DNA of 26,142 nt. It comes from Acidobacteriaceae bacterium. GTDB lineage: Bacteria; Acidobacteriota; Terriglobia; Terriglobales; SbA1. The notes under the pieces are model-generated. The model was given only the letters and a program-made list of their open reading frames with translations. It ran no database searches and was not told where the DNA came from. Location of the stretch: positions 1-26,142 of the forward strand of contig PLEA01000262.1 in the NCBI GenBank assembly GCA_003136335.1. Reading direction: 5' to 3'. The translations under genes and the position numbers were made by a program. Positions 7,691 to 16,801 of this stretch are shown piece after piece (the stretch's first letter is position 1; every line of letters begins with the position of its first letter).

Positions 7691-9170
7691 AGATACTCCC
7701 GCAATATTGCTCAAATCGTTCCGCGTGCTGATCCCACTTGTCGGTTTCAAGCGGATCGAAGACTTCGGTGGGGAACGATCGATCGACAATGGCGCGGACT
7801 TCCTGGAGGGATGCCGCGCCTCCCGTCGCAAGGATTTGTACCGCCACGTTCCCCAGTGCCGTAGCCTCGGCCGGACCGGCTAGAACTCTTCGCCCGCTAG
7901 CATCTGCCGTCAGCTGGTTCAGGAGCCGGTTTTTCGAGCCGCCGCCGATGATATGAATCTGTCCGATGCGCTTTCCACTGACGTGTTCCAGATTTCGAAG
8001 AACAAAACGGTATTTGAACGCGAGGCTCTCCAGAACGGCTCGTACGTATGTGCCGGGTTCCCGCGGAACTGGCTGGTGGGTTCGGGTGCAGAACTTGTCG
8101 ATGGCCGTGAGCATATCCCCAGGGCGTAAGAAGGACTCGTCATCGGGATCGACGAGGTGACGGAACGACTTCTCACGGGCCGCCAGTTCGATCAATTCGC
8201 GATAGTCGTAGTTGCGCCCTCGGGCCGTCCAGGATTGCCGGCAGCCCTGCAGCATCCAAAGGCCCATGACGTTCTTCAACAGCCTCGTCGTTCCATTCAC
8301 GCCCCCTTCGTTGGTGAAGTTCAGGCGCAATGCATCGGGCGTGATCACCGGGGAATCCAGCTCGGTGCCCAGCAGCGACCAGGTTCCGGAACTGAGAAAT
8401 GCAGTGCCATCGCGAGCCGATATTGCGGCCACCGCTGAGCCCGTGTCGTGGCACGCAGGAGCAATCACGGACGTTCCCGCAAGAGAGGTATGACCTGCGA
8501 TGTCAGGCAGGAGCGTGCCTAGGATCGAGCCTGGTTCCTCGATGGGGGCAGGCAAGTAAGCCGGAAGCTCCAGGCGCTGCATCAGGCCGACGGCCCACTT
8601 GCGACTCACCGGGTCCACCATCTGCGTTGTAGTTGCGTTGGTGAATTCGCAGACTGCATTTCCGGTTAGCCAGTAGTTGAATAGATCTGGGATCGTGAGC
8701 AGATATTTTGCTGCATTAAGAAGTTTCGGAGTTTGACGTCGAGCGGCGAAGAGTTGATACAGAGTGTTGATGGGCATAAGCTGAATGCCAGTCGCCTGAT
8801 AGATGTCCTCCCGGACAACCTTCGTGAGGACCTCTTCCATGACTCCTTCGGTCCGACGGTCGCGGTAGTGATAAGGGTTTTCGAGCAACTCACCGCTTTC
8901 TCCCAAGAGGGCATAGTCCACGCCCCAGGCGTCAACGCCGATACCTGCCAGTTCCACTTCGCCCAGCCGCGAGAGAGCCTTTCGTACTTCGAACCAGAGT
9001 CGAGCCACGTCCCAGTGGAGAGATCCGCTGTATGCGACCGGTTCATTGGGGAAACGATGGACCTCTTCGGTCGTGAGAATTCCCGACTGAAGATGCGCTA
9101 GGACGGCCCGCCCACTCTCGGCGCCAAAATCGAACGCGAGATACGGCTTAGTATGAGTGGTCTTAGGCAT
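7683..9170 (-). CDS. rhaB: Rhamnulokinase RhaB
   Basis: This FGGY-family sugar kinase phosphorylates L-rhamnulose at O1 with ATP. It has 495 residues from the chosen start (E. coli RhaB 489). FGGY marks are visible: the phosphate loop LAFDFGAESGR at residues 11-21, GIGVDAWGVD with the likely catalytic Asp, the rhamnulokinase-like HDTGSAVAA and SSGTWSLLGTE, and the C-terminal HIIGGGSKNRLLNQ nucleotide-binding loop. ATG 9170 gives MPKTTHTKPYLAFDFG and overlaps the rhaI stop by 8 bp. An upstream ATG at 9203 would add 11 residues unlike the family. There is no clear ribosome site before ATG 9170, so translation probably depends on coupling with rhaI. Confidence 0.95.
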   Translation of the reverse strand: MPKTTHTKPYLAFDFGAESGRAVLAHLQSGILTTEEVHRFPNEPVAYSGSLHWDVARLWFEVRKALSRLGEVELAGIGVDAWGVDYALLGESGELLENPYHYRDRRTEGVMEEVLTKVVREDIYQATGIQLMPINTLYQLFAARRQTPKLLNAAKYLLTIPDLFNYWLTGNAVCEFTNATTTQMVDPVSRKWAVGLMQRLELPAYLPAPIEEPGSILGTLLPDIAGHTSLAGTSVIAPACHDTGSAVAAISARDGTAFLSSGTWSLLGTELDSPVITPDALRLNFTNEGGVNGTTRLLKNVMGLWMLQGCRQSWTARGRNYDYRELIELAAREKSFRHLVDPDDESFLRPGDMLTAIDKFCTRTHQPVPREPGTYVRAVLESLAFKYRFVLRNLEHVSGKRIGQIHIIGGGSKNRLLNQLTADASGRRVLAGPAEATALGNVAVQILATGGAASLQEVRAIVDRSFPTEVFDPLETDKWDQHAERFEQYCGSIYA

Positions 9171-10353
9171 AGGAGGAGACGTTCTGTGAATTCCGGGCGG
9201 CACGCTCTTTGGTGATGCGCTCGAGATAGCCGCTCTGGTGGAATGCCTCCATGGGATTCCTGGGCAGGCCTTTGGAGTCGCGCCAATCCTGAATCACCGG
9301 GCGCACGTCGGTGGCGAATGCGTCCTGCAGCAAGGACTCGGCCCTAACTAGGTCACAATTCTTCTGGGCCGTCGCAAGCTCACGCCCGTCGACAAGAGCC
9401 GCCTTAGAGAAGAGCTCCTGCGCCATGGTCACGGTTTGGATCATGGCCTCGATTTTTCCCTTGAGATTGTGACTCTGGTCAATCATGTAGGCAATGTCGG
9501 CCGGTTTGCCGGTTTCCCACTCGAAGTAGCGAATCTCGTGGAAAATTCGAAAAACTTGGTAGGGGTCGATGGAGCCTATGGTCAAGTCGTCGTCGGCGTA
9601 GCGGCGATCGTTAAAGTGAAAGCCTCCCAGCATCTCCTCCGACAGAAGCCAGGCTACGATTTGCTCGATATTCTGCGCCGCATAGTGGTGTCCGGTATCG
9701 ACTAAGACTTTCGCTTGCGAGCCGGCGGCGCGAGACAGAAGCAACGACATGCCCCAATCGGCGATATCGGTGTGGTAGAACGCGGGTTCAAACGGTTTGT
9801 ATTCAATCAGAAGTCGCTGCCCTGGCGACAACGCGCCATGCGACTCTTTGAGCCCTTCTATGAACCATCGCTTGCGTTGCCGGATATTTGCTGTCCCGGG
9901 GTAATTGGAGCCGTCTGCAAACCACATGGAAATGTCCCGGCTGTGCAGGCGTCGCGCAATCTCAATGCTGTCCTTCGTATGTTGCAACGCACGTTGCCGA
10001 ACCGCTGGATCAGGGTTGCCAAAGGAACCGTACTTGTATTCCTGGTCCTGAAAGAGATTGGGGTTGATCGAACCGGGGAGGACTCGATAACGCTCGGCGA
10101 ACTTCCTGATGTCCTCAGTGCTATGCAGGCCCTCGCGGCAATCCCACAGGACGTGCAAGGCTACGGTCGGGCAGACGCCAGTCAGGAGGTGTACCTGGCC
10201 AGCATCGCTGAATTTCTCCTCGGTTGTGGTGGCCGCGGCAGGTTGGATGAATTTTCCGAATCGTGTACCAGTGTTGGCGAAGCCCCAGGACGGTAGCTCG
10301 ATGCGGAAGGACGCGAGCGCATCAAAAATGTTTTTACTCTTGCGTGCTTCCAT
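9163..10353 (-). CDS. rhaI: L-rhamnose isomerase, RhaI type
   Basis: The enzyme isomerises L-rhamnose to L-rhamnulose. It has 396 residues in a TIM-barrel fold and belongs to the type found in Pseudomonas stutzeri and many Gram-positives, rather than the E. coli RhaA type. The metal ligands are readable: Glu184 (LIEYKPFEP), Asp219 (VDTGHH), His246 (GFHFNDRR) and Asp292 (IDQSH). As I recall the P. stutzeri residues (219, 254, 281, 327), all four show the same offset of 35. ATG 10353 is preceded by AGAGG at 8 bases. A GTG three codons upstream would include the ribosome site and is less likely. It is the first gene of the minus-strand operon, and its promoter must lie in 10354-10751. Confidence 0.95.
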   Translation of the reverse strand: MEARKSKNIFDALASFRIELPSWGFANTGTRFGKFIQPAAATTTEEKFSDAGQVHLLTGVCPTVALHVLWDCREGLHSTEDIRKFAERYRVLPGSINPNLFQDQEYKYGSFGNPDPAVRQRALQHTKDSIEIARRLHSRDISMWFADGSNYPGTANIRQRKRWFIEGLKESHGALSPGQRLLIEYKPFEPAFYHTDIADWGMSLLLSRAAGSQAKVLVDTGHHYAAQNIEQIVAWLLSEEMLGGFHFNDRRYADDDLTIGSIDPYQVFRIFHEIRYFEWETGKPADIAYMIDQSHNLKGKIEAMIQTVTMAQELFSKAALVDGRELATAQKNCDLVRAESLLQDAFATDVRPVIQDWRDSKGLPRNPMEAFHQSGYLERITKERAARNSQNVSSYA

Positions 10354-10751
10354 ACACGACACCTCTTCGGAGCCGAAAGTTACAATCCTTCCGATACAAC
10401 GTCACGAATTTTCTTTTCAGAATCTGTAGCTTCGCATTGCGAACGCACAGCATAACACTGTGGAGGCCAAACCGGGCATAGGCCAAGACATCGGAATTAT
10501 CAATTCAACGGAATCTCCGGGATCGTGAGATCACGAAGACGGAGATAGATCCGAATCCCATGTCGTCTCTCCCATAGCGAAACGCTCGGCGCTCGGAGGT
10601 CGCCGGTTGACACAGGTATTGCCCAAGTGAAACCATCCCAGCCGTCTGTCTTGTAGGTCAGCCGGCGGGGCACAGCATCTCGTTGCGGATATGAATGAAG
10701 TTTTTTGCCGGTCGTTCCGGGGTCAGGCGAGTTCTATCCCAGGAGGATCAC
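10354..10751. promoter_or_regulatory. Divergent control region of the rhamnose locus
   Basis: This 398-bp gap separates rhaI (leftward) from the GH78 rhamnosidase (rightward) and must carry promoters for both. A consensus -35 hexamer TTGACA lies at 10607-10612 on the plus strand, but no good -10 follows at 16-18 bp. The nested dyad at 10513-10546 is the strongest regulatory signal. No small gene is evident here. Confidence 0.6.
10513..10546. promoter_or_regulatory. 34-bp nested dyad, candidate operator
   Basis: Two inverted repeats share one axis at 10529.5: inner arms TCGTGA (10523-10528) and TCACGA (10531-10536), and outer arms ATCTCCG (10513-10519) and CGGAGAT (10540-10546). Over the 17-base half sites, 13 positions are complementary. 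The site lies about 160 bp before rhaI and 205 bp before the GH78 start, suited to joint control by a dimeric regulator. There is no T-run, so it is not a terminator. The regulator is not encoded nearby. Confidence 0.6.
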
Positions 10752-13700
10752 GTGGAGCGTCCCAGATTACTGAGTGTGGTCGTCGCAATTGTCATTCTGG
10801 CGTCGGCCGCTTTCGCCACGCCGGTCCACCTGCGCTGCGAATACTTGGAGAATCCTCTGGGCATTGACAAAGCTGCACCGCACTTGTCATGGCAGAGCGA
10901 CACCAGCGAGCACGATTGGAGACAGGCGGCTTACGAGGTCTTAGTAGCCAGCAGTGCCAATCGCCTGCGGACCGGCAAAGCCGATGTCTGGGACAGCGGC
11001 AAAGTTAATTCTGGGGAGTCGGTTGGAATTGCTTACGGTGGCCCCCCGCTGGAATCGCGGAAGCGATACCACTGGAAAGTTCGGGTATGGGATGCGGAAG
11101 GGCAAGTGTCGGAGTCGGTCGAAGGCACATGGTGGGAGATGGGACTTCTGCATGCGACCGACTGGAAGGCGAAGTGGATTCGCTGGAAGAACCCAGAGGA
11201 CGATGTTGACCGCAAGGGGATCTCTTGGATCTGGGTGCCGGGGCAAGATGGGCTTGCGGTTGTCCCGAAGACGGCGGCTACGTTTCAAGTCACCGTCAAG
11301 CTTGCTGAGAAAGCCAGAGATGCGGTCTTGCTACTGGCGACGCGAGGCGACTTTGTCGCGAAGGTAAACGGTCATGAAGTAGATGCCAAGAGCGGATGGA
11401 CCACGTTTGATCGAAGGGACATTTCTGATCAGCTGGTCGTGGGGGAGAACATTATTGAAGTGACCGTCACTGCTCCCGGGCCGCCTGGGTGCGGTCCCAA
11501 TGCCGGGGCGAACACTACCATGGCTGCGCTGGCGGCGTTGGTGAAGATCACGCGTTCCAACGGCACTGTGATGCGTTTTCCAACAAATGAACACTGGAAG
11601 GCGAATCTTGAAAAAACTTCCAGTTGGGAATCGGCCCACATCGTGGCGGAATTGACCGACAAGCGACTCGGAGACCCAGGAGAGTTGCCGCAGCCGGCCG
11701 CGTACCTGCGGCGAACCCTCGCACTATCGAAGAAGGTACAAAGCGCGAGACTCTACGTGACCGCTCTCGGAAGCTACCGCGTATTTGTGAATGGCAGCCG
11801 GGTTGGAGACGATGTCCTGACCCCCGATTTCACCGACTATCGCAAACGCGTGCTGTATCAGGTCTACGATGTGACCAGCTTGTTGGAGAACGGAGGCAAC
11901 GTAATCAGCGCTCTGCTGGGGGACGGCTGGTATGGCAGCGGTCTGACCTGGGTCGGAATGCACTTCTTTCGTCCTCCGGACCGTTTTGTGGCGCAACTCG
12001 AACTCGATTATGCGGATGGCAGTCATGACACGGTTGTGACGGATGAGTCATGGAAGGCTGCCGCATCTCCAATTGTTCGATCGGATATTTACGGCGGCGA
12101 AGTATATGACGCACGCTTAGAACAGGCAGGATGGGAGAAACCCGCGTTTGACGATTCCAGGTGGAAGCCGGCGGTGGTCTCGGATGCCCCCGCCATAGCC
12201 GTGTCAAGCGAGATCACCCCACCAGCGCGAGTCGTCGCTATGCTGGTCCCCAAGGGCATGACTGCCGTGGCAAACGGCGCTTACGTCTTTGACATGGGCC
12301 AGAACATGGTTGGCTGGGCGGCCCTGAAGGTGAAAGGTAAGGTCGGTACCAGCGTCCGCCTGCGATTCGCCGAGATTCTGAATCCGGACGGAACGATCTA
12401 CACGGCAAATCTACGGAATGCGGACGCCACTGACGTCTACATTCTTCGGGGAGGCGATGAAGAGACCTTCTCCCCGCATTTCACCTTTCATGGTTTCCGT
12501 TACGTCGAGATGACGGGCTATCCAGGAACGCCAACCCTAGATGCGATCAAGGGAGAGGTCGTGAGCAGCGTGGGCGGCGAACCCATGGCAAAGCTTTTCA
12601 CGTCAAGCGACCTGGTCAATCGGATGTGGGCGATTGGCATCTGGGGTCAGCGCGGAAATTTCTTGAGCATTCCGACGGATTGTCCGCAGCGCGATGAGCG
12701 TCTCGGCTGGATGGGAGACGCAGAGGTTTTCTGGCGAACGGGAAGCTATAACTTCGATATTGCAGCGTTCTCGCAGAAATTCATCCAGGACATCGTCGAT
12801 GCTCAAAGCCGGCAAGGCGCATTTACCAATGTCTCTCCCAACACGCTACCTTCCAGCGCCGACGAAGAGGACCCTTCTCCATCTAGCGATAGGGTCGGCG
12901 CCCCCGGTTGGGGCGACGCAGGAGTGATCGTTCCGTGGACGACCTGGGTACAGTATGGAGGCAAGGTTGTCATCGAGGAAAGCTGGGACGCCATGCAGCG
13001 CTGGATGGATTTCATTCAGAGCCGTAATCCCGACTTCCTGCGTAAGAACGGAGTTGGTCCCAACTTCGCGGACTGGCTCGCTGCTGACGAACATACCAAT
13101 AAGGATCTGCTCGCGACCGCGTATTGGGCTCTAATCGCGAACATGATGTCACAGATGGCGCACGCGGTTGGCAAAGAGGCCGATGCGAAGCGTTATGACG
13201 ATATCGTGCAGAATATTCGAGCGGCTTTCCGGAAGGCCTACATCAAGGACGATGGAGAAGTCGGAACGGGAACGCAAACTTCCTACGTCGTTGCGCTCTA
13301 CACCAAGATGGCTCCCGAAGCTCTTGAACCCCTGCTGGTCGATAAACTTGTCAAGGGCATCGAGGAACGCAACTGGCACCTTTCGACAGGATTCCTTGGG
13401 ACACCCTTTTTGCTTTTCACGCTTGCCGATCACGGACGCTCCGACGTCGCTTATCGATTATTGCTGAATGACACATATCCCTCCTGGGGTTACATGCTAT
13501 CGAAAGGCGCGACCACATGGTGGGAGCGTTGGAACGGAGATACCGGGGATCCTGCCATGAACTCCTACAACCACTACGCGTTTGGGTCAGTCATTGCTTG
13601 GGTCTATCGCTATGCCGCCGGTATTGATACCGCGCCTTATTCGCCGGGCTTCAAAGAGATCCTCATTCATCCGCATCTTGATCCGCGCATGACCTCGGCG

Positions 13701-13934
13701 CTCATGGAATACGAGTCCATCTACGGCAAGATCATCAGCGACTGGAAGGGAACGTCTGCGGGCCCATTTTCTTTGAAGGTTACGATCCCGGCGAACACCT
13801 CAGCAAGACTTTTCCTGCCTGCGATCGCTGGAGCACAACTTACAGAAGATGGCAATTCGGTGGAGGCTCCACAGGAAGGCGGGTCGTATGTGGTCCGGGT
13901 CGGGTCCGGTTCCTACACCTTTGAGGTGAAGTGA
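10752..13934 (+). CDS. Secreted alpha-L-rhamnosidase, GH78
   Basis: The enzyme hydrolyses terminal alpha-L-rhamnose from glycosides and polysaccharides. It has 1060 residues. GTG 10752 is preceded by AGGAGG at 10741-10746 (5-base spacing) and opens a good signal peptide, MERPRLLSVVVAIVILASAA with FA before the likely cleavage; an ATG at 10695 would bury it. Order of domains: N-terminal fibronectin-like region with CEYLENPLGID, beta-sandwich domains (VNGSRVGDDVLTPDFTDY), an (alpha/alpha)6 barrel and a C-terminal beta domain. The expected general acid is Glu649 in CPQRDERLGWMGD and the base is Glu925 in GATTWWERWNGD. The tail SYNHYAFGSVIAWVYRYAAG is typical of GH78. It heads a two-gene operon with GH106, divergent from rhaI. 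Confidence 0.95.
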   Translation: MERPRLLSVVVAIVILASAAFATPVHLRCEYLENPLGIDKAAPHLSWQSDTSEHDWRQAAYEVLVASSANRLRTGKADVWDSGKVNSGESVGIAYGGPPLESRKRYHWKVRVWDAEGQVSESVEGTWWEMGLLHATDWKAKWIRWKNPEDDVDRKGISWIWVPGQDGLAVVPKTAATFQVTVKLAEKARDAVLLLATRGDFVAKVNGHEVDAKSGWTTFDRRDISDQLVVGENIIEVTVTAPGPPGCGPNAGANTTMAALAALVKITRSNGTVMRFPTNEHWKANLEKTSSWESAHIVAELTDKRLGDPGELPQPAAYLRRTLALSKKVQSARLYVTALGSYRVFVNGSRVGDDVLTPDFTDYRKRVLYQVYDVTSLLENGGNVISALLGDGWYGSGLTWVGMHFFRPPDRFVAQLELDYADGSHDTVVTDESWKAAASPIVRSDIYGGEVYDARLEQAGWEKPAFDDSRWKPAVVSDAPAIAVSSEITPPARVVAMLVPKGMTAVANGAYVFDMGQNMVGWAALKVKGKVGTSVRLRFAEILNPDGTIYTANLRNADATDVYILRGGDEETFSPHFTFHGFRYVEMTGYPGTPTLDAIKGEVVSSVGGEPMAKLFTSSDLVNRMWAIGIWGQRGNFLSIPTDCPQRDERLGWMGDAEVFWRTGSYNFDIAAFSQKFIQDIVDAQSRQGAFTNVSPNTLPSSADEEDPSPSSDRVGAPGWGDAGVIVPWTTWVQYGGKVVIEESWDAMQRWMDFIQSRNPDFLRKNGVGPNFADWLAADEHTNKDLLATAYWALIANMMSQMAHAVGKEADAKRYDDIVQNIRAAFRKAYIKDDGEVGTGTQTSYVVALYTKMAPEALEPLLVDKLVKGIEERNWHLSTGFLGTPFLLFTLADHGRSDVAYRLLLNDTYPSWGYMLSKGATTWWERWNGDTGDPAMNSYNHYAFGSVIAWVYRYAAGIDTAPYSPGFKEILIHPHLDPRMTSALMEYESIYGKIISDWKGTSAGPFSLKVTIPANTSARLFLPAIAGAQLTEDGNSVEAPQEGGSYVVRVGSGSYTFEVK

Positions 13935-14017
13935 TCGGTAGGGAGATATCCCCGGTTGCGCTGTACTTGTGCTGTGAGACTGTGGTTCAAGGCGAGATCT
14001 CAAAACTAGGTTTCCGT

Positions 14018-16801
14018 ATGCAAACTGCCGGCTTCAACTGCAGAGCAGCGATTTGTGTTTTTCTGTTCACGTGTATCGCGCCGCTCTCCACGGGCGCGGC
14101 CCAGCAGGACGCAAAGCTGGCGACTGTGGAAAAGTTTTTTGCGAAGCCACCAGATGATTGCCGAATCATGATGCGCTGGTGGTGGTTTGGCCCCGCAGTC
14201 ACGAAGCCTGAGTTGCAGCGAGAGCTGGAACAAATGAAGGCAGAGGGCATTGGCGGGGTCGAGATCACTACGCTGTATCCTCTTGCACTCGACGACCCTA
14301 AGACCGGCTTTCACAATCAGCAATTTCTCTCGGATGAACATCTTGATGCGATACGCTTCGCCGTAACGGCAGCCAGGAAACTAGGTTTGCGCGTTGATAT
14401 CACATTGGGAAGCGGCTGGCCCTTTGGAGGTCCCCATATACCGGTAACCAAGGCGGCTGGAGAGCTACGGGTGGAAGCAATCCCAGTTCCGCTGGGAACG
14501 GACTCGATCGCTGTGCCCGACATTGAAGCGGGTGAGCAACTCATCGCTGCTTTTGTGGCTCCCGTCAGAGATAGCCAGCCTTCGTTGCGCGATGCGAAGC
14601 AGGTGTCCACGATCGTAAATGGCCGTCTGCAGATATCACCGCCGTCAGAAGTCGCGAACGACGTAATTTTCTTTATATCAAGTCGCACTGGGATGACGGT
14701 GAAGCGTCCGGCGGTGGGCGCCGAGGGTTTCGTGCTCGACCACTACGATCGAAGTGCGATCGAAACTCATCTCCATGCGGTCGGGGACCGTTTGTTAGAA
14801 GCGTTCGGAAACCAGCCTCCGTACGCGGTCTTCAGCGACAGCTTGGAAGATGACGGATCCAATTGGACCAGTGATCTGCTGGAGCAGTTTCGCCTACGAC
14901 GTGGGTACGATCTCACTCCTTTCTTGCCGGCGCTGATTGGGGATGTCGGCCCGCTAACTGCCTCCGTTCGGCATGATTGGGGAAAGACGCTCACCGAACT
15001 CGCGAATGAGCGCTTCCTTGTTCCGCTGCATGACTGGGCAAAACAGCATCACACATTATTTCGGTCGCAGACCTATGGGACTCCTCCCGTCACACTTTCT
15101 AGCAACCTCTACACGGATCTTCCTGAAGGCGAAGGGAAGGCATCCCTGCTCATGTGGCGCGAATTCTCAGATCTGCGATGGGCCGCATCGGCAGGGCATC
15201 TTTTTGGCAGACCGGTGATCTCTTCGGAAACCTGGACGTGGTTACATTCCCCCGCATTCCGCGCCACTCCTCTGGATCTTAAGGCAGAAGCCGACCTGCA
15301 CTTCTTGCAAGGGATTAACCAGTTAGTCGGGCACGGTTGGCCGTATTCACCCAAAGAGGCGGAGGAGCCGGGATGGAGGATGTACGCTGCGGCCGCCCTC
15401 AATGCTCACAACCCATGGTCGTTTGTGATGCCGGATCTGGCTAGCTACCTGCAACGGGTCAGCTTTGCTCTTCGGCAGGGAAGGCCCGTTAACGATGTGG
15501 CGTTGCTTTTGCCGAATGACGACGTTTGGTCAACGTTTTCTTTGCGAAGCGATTCCCAGGCGGGATCGGGCACCGAGAGCTCGAATTTCAGCATGGATGA
15601 ATCTCTGAATAGTTCATTGGTAAGCACGGTTCTTCCCCAGGTACTCGACGCCGGATTCAACGTGGATTTTATCGACGCAGACGCAATTGATGTCGTGGGG
15701 ATTCCGTATTCAGTATTAATTCTGCCCGGCGTTGACCGGCTGCCGTTCGCGACTTATCAGAAGATTGAAGAGTATGCGCGACACGGGGGCATTGTCATCG
15801 CGGCACGTAGCGTGCCCTCGACTGCGCCGGGTGTCCGTGAAGCAGAGTCCGAGGGTCGGCAGATTCGGGAAATCTCGCAACGTCTGTTCCAGGCGAACGA
15901 TGCGGTGGGACACTTGATTTCTGATGAGACGCAACTTGGAGCTGCGCTCGCGACCTATCTTACTCCCGACATCGGTTTTTCTCCCAGGACTCCACGAATC
16001 GGGTTTATCCATCGAAAGCTTGCGGCAGGAGATTTATATTTCATTGCCAACACCAGCAATCAGTCACACCACGTTCAAGCGACATTTCGCCACCCTGCGA
16101 AGCACGCCGAATGGTGGGATCCTTTCACGGGCGGAATATCGCTAGTGGAAAACTCCACGGCCGTGGATCTCGATTTACAGCCTTACGAGTCCCGATTGAT
16201 CTTCTTCACGGATTCTGAGATTCAGGTTCAGAGAGCACAGTCCACAGCACGCGTTCGTGTGAAAGCAATCGACCTCACAACGGATTGGAAGGTGACGTTC
16301 AGCGATGCGAATCAAACTGTCCTGACACCCAAGCTTCATTCCTGGAGCGAGGATCCAAACTCCACGTTCTATTCGGGTCATGTTAGCTACGTGAGGACAT
16401 TTGATCTCTCGGCCGAGGATCTGAGGTCCGGAGTCAGTGGCGTGCTTGATTTCGGACTGGGCACGCCGATTGAGGAACCCAACCCGCTGCCACATTTCAG
16501 CATGCGGGCATATTTCGAAGGACCCATCCGAGAAGCGGCAGAAGTTTATGTCAATGGTGAGCGTGCCGGTTTCGTGTGGCATCCACCATACACGATCGAC
16601 GTGACCAGGTTTCTAAAAGCCGGAGCCAACAGCCTGCACATTATTGTGGGTAATACCGCCATCAACTCATTGGCTGGCCGTGGGCTGCCTACTTATCGAT
16701 TGCTCAATGAGAGATACGGCGAGCGCTTTACCCCTCAGGATATGGGGAACTTGCAGGCCCTGCCGTCCGGAATCCTGGGTTATCTGCGGCTGAATTTGTA
16801 G
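14018..16801 (+). CDS. Secreted alpha-L-rhamnosidase-like enzyme, GH106
   Basis: The protein has 927 residues. ATG 14018 gives the signal peptide MQTAGFNCRAAICVFLFTCI-APLSTGA, with cleavage probably near AAQQD. The frame is open back to 13931, but those codons give no better start; the ribosome site is weak (TAGG). GH106-type marks are RWWWFGPAVTKPELQRELEQ followed by MKAEGIGGVEI (residues of about 45-80), the glycine-rich ITLGSGWPFGGP, FSDSLEDDGSNWT, and SSETWTWLHSP around Glu404, an acid that could be catalytic. The C-terminus is a galactose-binding-like sandwich with EVYVNGERAGFVWHPPYTID. It follows GH78 by 83 bp. The two families probably attack different rhamnosyl linkages, as in pectin or rhamnogalacturonan side chains; the substrate itself cannot be read from the sequence. 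Confidence 0.88.
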   Translation: MQTAGFNCRAAICVFLFTCIAPLSTGAAQQDAKLATVEKFFAKPPDDCRIMMRWWWFGPAVTKPELQRELEQMKAEGIGGVEITTLYPLALDDPKTGFHNQQFLSDEHLDAIRFAVTAARKLGLRVDITLGSGWPFGGPHIPVTKAAGELRVEAIPVPLGTDSIAVPDIEAGEQLIAAFVAPVRDSQPSLRDAKQVSTIVNGRLQISPPSEVANDVIFFISSRTGMTVKRPAVGAEGFVLDHYDRSAIETHLHAVGDRLLEAFGNQPPYAVFSDSLEDDGSNWTSDLLEQFRLRRGYDLTPFLPALIGDVGPLTASVRHDWGKTLTELANERFLVPLHDWAKQHHTLFRSQTYGTPPVTLSSNLYTDLPEGEGKASLLMWREFSDLRWAASAGHLFGRPVISSETWTWLHSPAFRATPLDLKAEADLHFLQGINQLVGHGWPYSPKEAEEPGWRMYAAAALNAHNPWSFVMPDLASYLQRVSFALRQGRPVNDVALLLPNDDVWSTFSLRSDSQAGSGTESSNFSMDESLNSSLVSTVLPQVLDAGFNVDFIDADAIDVVGIPYSVLILPGVDRLPFATYQKIEEYARHGGIVIAARSVPSTAPGVREAESEGRQIREISQRLFQANDAVGHLISDETQLGAALATYLTPDIGFSPRTPRIGFIHRKLAAGDLYFIANTSNQSHHVQATFRHPAKHAEWWDPFTGGISLVENSTAVDLDLQPYESRLIFFTDSEIQVQRAQSTARVRVKAIDLTTDWKVTFSDANQTVLTPKLHSWSEDPNSTFYSGHVSYVRTFDLSAEDLRSGVSGVLDFGLGTPIEEPNPLPHFSMRAYFEGPIREAAEVYVNGERAGFVWHPPYTIDVTRFLKAGANSLHIIVGNTAINSLAGRGLPTYRLLNERYGERFTPQDMGNLQALPSGILGYLRLNL

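Noticed and set aside
10607..10635. Sigma70 promoter for GH78 based on TTGACA at 10607
   Set aside because: The base window 16-18 bp downstream has no acceptable -10 hexamer; it is noted only in the control region entry.
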